Source of the DNA: Methylocystis heyeri
GTDB lineage: Bacteria; Pseudomonadota; Alphaproteobacteria; Rhizobiales; Beijerinckiaceae
DNA: 64,000 bases
Direction: 5' to 3'
NCBI RefSeq assembly: GCF_004802635.2
Contig: NZ_CP046052.1
Location: 3,573,501 to 3,637,500, forward strand
Shown one piece after another: positions 59,010-64,000 of this stretch (within the stretch, counting starts at the first letter, position 1; each line of letters begins with the position of its first letter). Under the pieces are notes generated by a model. That model worked only from the letters and a program-made list of their open reading frames with translations, was not told the origin of the DNA and did no database searches. Made by a program: the position numbers and the translations under genes.

Positions 59010-59373
59010 AGACGGTTCAGATCTGTCGGTCCCTCCCGAGGCGCGCTTTTTCGCGGCGCGGCTCGAAACTTTCGTGCTCGAAACTGGGAGCGGCTTCTGT
59101 CGATTTATACGGTTTCCGCGAGATCGCTTCGCGATCCGCGGAAACGACCGTCGCAAAAATCCCTGATCGGCATCGATCTTTGCGGCGAACGAATAGGAAA
59201 CTCCGCTCCGATCGAGCGGATTTCGTATTACGCTTCAATGTGGGATTTGGGGCGTTTGTGCCGATTTTTCGTCATTGACGCTCCTGATTCGCAGCGAGAA
59301 TCCTCGCTGCCGTCAGGCAGAAAACCGACTCGAGCGACTGTCCGATTTTGCGAGGCTGGCTCTGGCTGTCGGC
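59010..59373. other. Intergenic region after the Tc operon
   Basis: No gene. The one clear structure is the hairpin at 59112-59144; the rest, including a TCGAAACT direct repeat near 59065 and 59079, is unexplained. Confidence 0.5.
59112..59144. repeat. Strong stem-loop downstream of the Tc operon
   Basis: GTTTCCGCGAGATCGC and GCGATCCGCGGAAAC pair around a TTC loop with one bulged base. There is no T-run, so it may be a dispersed palindrome or an mRNA 3' stabiliser rather than a terminator. Confidence 0.55.
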
Positions 59374-60102
59374 TCACGACTCCAAATGATGTAAATCGAC
59401 AAACGCATACTCTCTTCCGAGATCGCTGACCCAGTATAGCCCGTAGCCGAGCCCCCGCAATTTCTCTACCGCGGCAATCGTAGGGGTCACCGGCAAAGAA
59501 TACATTAGATGGTGGAACTCTATCAGCAGCTGACGGGGCCTTGATCCGCTCTCGAAAATATTGTCGAGAACAGCATATTCCAGACCTTCGATGTCCATCT
59601 TGAGCAGATCGATATGCGTATGGCCGAGCCTTCGCTGCAACGAAGCGAGGGTTTGAACTTCGCAGCTGACTTTGTTCGACGACTTTTGCGTGGAGCTGTC
59701 CAGAGCCGTGCAGGAGCAGGTTAGCGGGTTTTCAGGAACGCTGAAGTCAATAGCTCCGTCTTCGACGCCGATGCCGATGGGAACAAAATGATATCGGTCA
59801 GGAAGCTGCTGCGACGCCAACCAGCGAACCGCGCCGGGCGTCGGATCAAAGCCATAAACAGTGCAACCAGTTCGATCGATCAAATCCAAATCGAAGGTTA
59901 TATCCTCGCCGACCCCGATGGAATAGGCGATCGAATCGGGGGTGAGGAGCCCGACGTCGACGCCCCAGCCGCCGTAATCACTACCGAGAAGCGACACGTT
60001 CCGACAAGTGTCCGGATCGTGCAATCGCAGCTTTCGCCAGCGATTGAGCGCACGATATAGTGGAGGAGCGGATTTAACCAGCTCTTTAACTGAAGTGAAC
60101 AT
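59374..60102 (-). CDS. FkbM-family methyltransferase
   Basis: 242 residues. Rossmann-type SAM binding is indicated by SIGVGEDITFDLDLIDRTG and CTVYGFDPTPGAVRWL. The FkbM signature HIDLLKMDIEGLEYAVLDNI lies near 170, followed by LLIEFHH. FkbM enzymes O-methylate hydroxyls on polyketides or surface sugars. ATG 60102 has AAAGG 7 bases upstream; a GTG 21 bases earlier lacks one. With the divergent flippase and the two methyltransferases downstream it probably belongs to a surface-polysaccharide locus. Confidence 0.85.
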   Translation of the reverse strand: MFTSVKELVKSAPPLYRALNRWRKLRLHDPDTCRNVSLLGSDYGGWGVDVGLLTPDSIAYSIGVGEDITFDLDLIDRTGCTVYGFDPTPGAVRWLASQQLPDRYHFVPIGIGVEDGAIDFSVPENPLTCSCTALDSSTQKSSNKVSCEVQTLASLQRRLGHTHIDLLKMDIEGLEYAVLDNIFESGSRPRQLLIEFHHLMYSLPVTPTIAAVEKLRGLGYGLYWVSDLGREYAFVDLHHLES

Positions 60103-60555
60103 CGGGCAGCCTTTGCTTTCCACTCGGCATCACACCGCAAGATACTACTGCGAAGCATATAGTTGAACAATAATATTTTGCGAAGACGCCGCGTAACTGG
60201 CTTGACAACGGGAGGCGTGCTCGATTAATCCCCAAGTCGAGCTGACTCTTGAGTGGATCGAAACTACGCACCTGCGTGCGGACGGACCGGCGGGCCGCGT
60301 CCAGCACATTTCAGTGTTTTCGCGACGTCCCCGTATTCCGGCGCTCTCCGCGCCATGCACGGGCATGAAGAGACCTGGCGGACGGAAGGCGCGCCGTTCG
60401 AAGTGCGGCTCCAACAGCTCATAGCCCTGGTTGGAGGGGCGTCCGTCCTATTCGTTGAAATCGCAACCGTTCCGAAATCCACGTCTCACCTTCAGCGCGC
60501 CTCGGCTAAATTGGGACGGAGGGGCGCACTCCGAGAAGCTTCCCGGGAGAAACGC
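60103..60555. other. Divergent intergenic region between the FkbM gene and the flippase
   Basis: A long plus-strand frame runs in from 60253, but its first 100 codons are Arg-rich, low in pattern, and precede a well-placed ribosome site at the flippase ATG. It is therefore treated as non-coding leader carrying divergent promoters. The stretch 60130-60190 is AT-rich, a likely promoter zone for the minus-strand gene. Confidence 0.45.
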
Positions 60556-61908
60556 ATGCTTGGCGCCGACGGTCACGCGAAGAGATTACTTAGAGGGATG
60601 CTGGGCGCTGGGATGGCGCACTTCGTTGTCGGTTTAAGTCCTCTTTTGCTGCTGCCTCTCATGATTAATAAATGGGGTCTTGATACTTACGGGCAGTGGC
60701 TATCGGCACAGGCGATCGGCACCTTCGTAACCTTTGTCGGTTCGGCGCTAATTTTGACTGTCCAGTCGGAGGTGTCATTATTATATGGGAAAGGAGATGT
60801 AGACGGGGTAAGCGGGGTGATATCAACAATGCTGGCGTGTATCGTCTCAGTATCTTTCTGCTCAGCCATTTTGATATACGCATTGTTTCACTTGTTCATC
60901 TCAACAAATAGTGCGATCGTAGCGCTAATTTTGCCTTTATGGATGACATATATGCTCGTCAGTCAGGCGTCCACATTCCTCTTGAAGGTATTGAGCGGAT
61001 GTGGATTTTACGGGCAGGCCGATTCATTTGACGCCGTCATGCGTTTCTCAGAGTTCTTGATCATGTTTTCTACGATTTATTACTTCGGGTTGCCTCCTTA
61101 TCAAGCTCTATCTATCATGATTGCCGTGAGTATCATTGGACTTACTGCAGTATTTGTGTTTTTCCGGGCGCATGCGCCCTGGTCAAGAATCATGCTTCGG
61201 CCTGATGTCGTGATCATTAGACGCCTTGTGCCCAGGATTTTCTCCATGCTGATACTTACTATGGCATACAACCAGCTGCTGCTTCAGGGTGTGCGTGTCG
61301 TGATTGGTTTCAGCTACTCCATGACGGAAGCTGGAGCCTACAATGTCATGAATACGGTCGCGCGTATGATACGCATCCCTGTCGAGATCGGGGTCACGGT
61401 GTTCCGCGTCGAGTTCGGGCTCATGAACGGAGCCCGCCAGAAACAACGATTAAAAGAGATGTTTATTGTTTCAAACCAATTTGCAATCGCTATTACTTCG
61501 TGCGGCGTCGCGGCCATGCTTGTTTTCGGCGGCGCGCTTGTCTCACTTTTTTCGAAGCGAACGGTAGATCTGGACAATCACGTGTTTCTCCCTCTGCTAT
61601 CCGGGCTGGCGCTTGAAGGACTTTCTTTTCCATTCCTTACCTACCTTCTCGCCACAGGGCACGTCAGGCCGGCGGCCCTTACGTTGCTTTTCTCCCTATG
61701 CATCAGCTACGCCGCAGTATTTTTCTTCCCTGGATATTTCGGATTGCCGGGCGTCGCGATCGCGATCGCAATTTGTACGGCTTTGTTTGCCGGCTCACTG
61801 ATTTTTACCACCTTTGTTTCAATAGGAATGTCGGTGAATGAACTGCTGAGCGGGATATTGAACCCATCAATGTTGGTTCGCGCTCTCAGACTGAAGAGCC
61901 AGACTTAA
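60556..61908 (+). CDS. Wzx-like polysaccharide flippase (MOP superfamily)
   Basis: 450 residues with about 12 predicted membrane helices in two halves, the pattern of Wzx/MATE-like lipid-linked sugar exporters (LLRGMLGAGMAHFVVGLSPLLLLPLM; AGAYNVMNTVARMIRIPVEIG in the middle; FGLPGVAIAIAICTALFAG near the end). It would flip undecaprenyl-linked oligosaccharide across the inner membrane. ATG 60556 has GGGAGA about 6 bases upstream. GC content is much lower than in the core genes, with many ATT/TTT codons, a sign of transfer. No polymerase (Wzy) is in the window. Confidence 0.85.
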   Translation: MLGADGHAKRLLRGMLGAGMAHFVVGLSPLLLLPLMINKWGLDTYGQWLSAQAIGTFVTFVGSALILTVQSEVSLLYGKGDVDGVSGVISTMLACIVSVSFCSAILIYALFHLFISTNSAIVALILPLWMTYMLVSQASTFLLKVLSGCGFYGQADSFDAVMRFSEFLIMFSTIYYFGLPPYQALSIMIAVSIIGLTAVFVFFRAHAPWSRIMLRPDVVIIRRLVPRIFSMLILTMAYNQLLLQGVRVVIGFSYSMTEAGAYNVMNTVARMIRIPVEIGVTVFRVEFGLMNGARQKQRLKEMFIVSNQFAIAITSCGVAAMLVFGGALVSLFSKRTVDLDNHVFLPLLSGLALEGLSFPFLTYLLATGHVRPAALTLLFSLCISYAAVFFFPGYFGLPGVAIAIAICTALFAGSLIFTTFVSIGMSVNELLSGILNPSMLVRALRLKSQT

Positions 61909-62059
61909 CCGTTCCCCTGGATGCCCCTTAGCTTCCGACACGCGCATGCCGGAGAAAAGAAGTCCGCAGTTCCTGCGCCGCGCGGCCGGGTGTAGAGTGG
62001 CGCATGCCCGGCCGCAGGGACTAGGGATCAAATATCAAGTTTCCCGTTCCGCTAAAATT

Positions 62060-62851
62060 TCAAGTCGGGCTCTCAGCTTCACGTTCGAGTCGGAACATTA
62101 AGATGAAAGACCGTTTTGGAGAACGAAGGATCAGGATCTTGTCAAGAATATGAGCAATAGAGCGTATCGCCCTTGGGAAATATACGTCCCATTGAACATT
62201 TTGGACATAGTATAAATCGATCTTCGACACTGGCAAATGCTGATCAGCTATAGCTCTCAATATAACTTTGTCGTTTGATAGCCTATAATAGGCAGGGTAG
62301 TCGTTTGCCATTGGATTGACATAGCGCCTGTACAAAGCCAGAACGCCGGAGCGTTGGATGAGTCTCGTAACAAATGTAAATGGATGGTGGTAGTTTGGAC
62401 TCATCGACCAGTAAACGCCACCAGGCTTCAATATATCAGTCGCTTTTCTAAGAAAGGGCTTTGCATCCTCGACGTGCTCGACTACATTGTAAGAATACGC
62501 TACATCGTAGGTCTCTGAGGGTACAGGAATATTTTCTAAGGGACAAACCCAGCGGTTTACGAGATGAGTTGGAGGTTCCATAACAGGAAAGGGATCAACC
62601 CCGTCGAGCCAGTTAATCCGGTTTGAAAAATATTTGTATGACGGGTTAAGACCGTGCCCGCATCCAATATCTAGGACGCGCCCTGATAATGCTTTCTCTT
62701 GATTTATAAACTCACCGTAGATTCGTTGAAAATTACCTCGATCGGCATCGTAATCGCTATAGCATCCACCTACATCGATGAAATGATAATTAACTACCAT
62801 CCTTTTGCGTCTCAGATCGACCTCAGATGGTTTGCGTGCTTCTTTTAGCAT
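62060..62851 (-). CDS. Class I SAM-dependent methyltransferase
   Basis: 263 residues. Motif I is LDIGCGHGLNPSYKYF near 60, followed by WLDGVDPFPV; motif IV-like is YDVAYSYNVVEHVEDAKPFLRKA; and KPGGVYWSMSPNYHHPF follows. This is the Methyltransf_11/23 type common in sugar and cell-surface gene clusters. ATG 62851 has GGAG 11 bases upstream, a rather long spacing. It is low in GC, like the neighbouring genes; the substrate is unknown. Confidence 0.82.
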   Translation of the reverse strand: MLKEARKPSEVDLRRKRMVVNYHFIDVGGCYSDYDADRGNFQRIYGEFINQEKALSGRVLDIGCGHGLNPSYKYFSNRINWLDGVDPFPVMEPPTHLVNRWVCPLENIPVPSETYDVAYSYNVVEHVEDAKPFLRKATDILKPGGVYWSMSPNYHHPFTFVTRLIQRSGVLALYRRYVNPMANDYPAYYRLSNDKVILRAIADQHLPVSKIDLYYVQNVQWDVYFPRAIRSIAHILDKILILRSPKRSFILMFRLEREAESPT

Positions 62852-63034
62852 GATTAGCGTGTCTCCTTTAGAGCCGATCCGACGCAAGTTTGATCCAAAC
62901 GGTCCTGCGTCCCTCGATGCTACCCCTGTCCGGGCGCCCGCGAGTGATCGATGTCTCCACGGCGACGATCCTCGTCGCCAGGGATGACAACCTTCTCAGG
63001 CGAAGCGCTCAACCGTGAATTTGAAAACGTAATC

Positions 63035-63793
63035 TCAGCTCGACCTTCTCACTAACGCTCCGCAATGGTAGCTAAAGATACGGGAAGCCAAGTAGGGGTT
63101 GAGAGCCAATGCGCCTCTCCGAATCGCCATCTTTGCCATCCCCCTCATTCTGCCGCAATAAAAACTATGCACCTCCAGCGTATGGTCGAAAATTTCCAAT
63201 CCGATAACCTCAAGGCCGCAGGTTTGAAGCAGCAAGGAAAATGACTCAGGTGTGTATGCATTTATATGACCTATATTCAAGGTTTTCTGCAAGTCATTAT
63301 ATGTAGTCCTTGCGTGAAGTTCGCATGGAACCTCAAAATACATCAGCCCCTTGGTAACCCGGGACATTTCTTTAATCAGCGCTCTTGGGTTATCAATATG
63401 CTCAATGACATGAGTTGCGTAAGTAAAATCGAAGTTACGATCTTCGAATGGAATCGCATCTCCGTCGTATTGAAGTAGCCTGATATCTTCGCCTACGTCT
63501 CTATTACGATCGAGGTCGATCACGTCGATCCCGTGAAATTCCCGCCCGATCCCGATATTCTTTAGCTCCTGCAGAACGATCCCTGTCCCGCACCCAACTT
63601 CGAGGATCTTTCCTTGACTAACGTTTTCATCGCGGATATCGCCGCTCTTGCTTTTGGCATTATTAGTTAGAATATGGGCTATATTGCCAGACTTTTCCTT
63701 CGCGCCGAACTGTCTCCATTGAATCATTTTGCTTGAATAGCTGGTGTCATAATGAGCATTGTGCGGTTTAACATCAAATTGAAACGGCGCCAT
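63035..63793 (-). CDS. Class I SAM-dependent methyltransferase
   Basis: 252 residues. Motif I ILEVGCGTGIVLQELKNIG near 64, acidic strand-2 FHGIDVIDLD, then IPFEDRNFDFTYATHVIEHIDNPRALIKEM. GLMYFEVPCELHARTTYNDL and GHINAYTPESFSLLL are typical of methyltransferases in polysaccharide clusters. ATG 63793 follows AAAGGAGG at a 4-base spacing, the strongest ribosome site in the region. It precedes the other methyltransferase on the same strand by about 180 bases. Confidence 0.85.
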   Translation of the reverse strand: MAPFQFDVKPHNAHYDTSYSSKMIQWRQFGAKEKSGNIAHILTNNAKSKSGDIRDENVSQGKILEVGCGTGIVLQELKNIGIGREFHGIDVIDLDRNRDVGEDIRLLQYDGDAIPFEDRNFDFTYATHVIEHIDNPRALIKEMSRVTKGLMYFEVPCELHARTTYNDLQKTLNIGHINAYTPESFSLLLQTCGLEVIGLEIFDHTLEVHSFYCGRMRGMAKMAIRRGALALNPYLASRIFSYHCGALVRRSS

Positions 63794-63868
63794 GGTTCCT
63801 CCTTTTTCGGTCCAGCTCTTTCAGGTGTGCGCAGCCTCGGTGTTTGACCAACCGAACTTGGTGTCGGG

Positions 63869-64000
63869 TCAGGCGGGACGCGCTTCAGAGCCGAAGTATG
63901 TTCCGGCTTCCTGCGGAAACGCGGCGAGAAATGCCCTCGCCGAATTCTTCAGAGATTGGTTCTCCATGACTTCCCCGAGCCGCCGGACTCGCTGTGTCTT
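63869..64000 (-). CDS. C-terminal end of an unidentified gene running off the right edge
   Basis: An open minus-strand frame enters from the window edge and ends at TGA 63869-63871. About 43 residues are visible (..RVRRLGEVMENQSLKNSARA..., ending TYFGSEARPA). Too little is present for a family call. Same strand as the two methyltransferases, so it may head the same polysaccharide cluster. An internal ATG at 63968 gives a 32-codon alternative. Confidence 0.3.
   Translation of the reverse strand, partial: KTQRVRRLGEVMENQSLKNSARAFLAAFPQEAGTYFGSEARPA

Noticed and set aside
60253-60555. N-terminal extension of the flippase by 101 residues
   Set aside because: Membrane proteins of this family start close to the first helix; ATG 60556 has a good ribosome site and the extension looks non-coding.

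Overview
This is a high-GC window of a chromosome that looks alphaproteobacterial, order Rhizobiales. The evidence is the housekeeping order (DUF2948, hisD, UPF0262, low-molecular-weight phosphatase), the metF/metH cluster headed by an ArsR-methyltransferase fusion, and several intergenic palindromes of the type common in Rhizobiales. A Methylocystis/Methylosinus-like relative is possible, but nothing here (no pmo or mxa genes) proves methylotrophy. No rRNA, tRNA, insertion sequence or CRISPR array was found.

Layout. 1-36.3 kb is mostly core genome: a partial WYL regulator; a phosphatase/UPF0262/hisD/DUF2948 cluster; a RecD-like helicase; a membrane protein next to purA; rlmH-rsfS (rsfS without a canonical start codon); the sahR-like regulator, metF and metH, with translational overlaps and a palindromic operator; tamA-tamB; a CoA-transferase; copC-copD followed by a four-copy 55-bp palindromic tandem array; a DoxX protein; typA; and a UbiH-type hydroxylase. 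Embedded at 31.3-35.2 kb is a two-gene Hen1-Pnkp RNA-repair operon with all catalytic motifs visible. A quinone oxidoreductase and an outer-membrane beta-barrel protein follow.

38.9-59.0 kb is the standout: a 20-kb three-gene operon for a Tc (ABC) toxin complex. Gene 1 (2610 aa) fuses TcB and TcC. It has SpvB, beta-propeller and Rhs shell segments, an Rhs core, and a low-GC C-terminal cargo of about 308 residues carrying a HELIH zincin motif (M91/NleD-like by motif only). Genes 2 and 3 (2967 and 1105 aa) are a TcA split in two, together about 4070 aa. The long half carries modules unusual for TcA: an N-terminal peptidoglycan-binding-like segment, four copies of an ING/AGDT repeat, two copies of a PHDG repeat and a PA14-like segment. 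No immunity gene is adjacent, as expected for a toxin aimed at eukaryotic cells.

The DNA before the Tc operon (37.8-38.9 kb) holds repeats and what looks like a decayed gene. From 59.4 kb to the right edge lies a lower-GC surface-polysaccharide region: an FkbM-type methyltransferase, a Wzx-like flippase, two further methyltransferases and a truncated reading frame. It is probably horizontally acquired.
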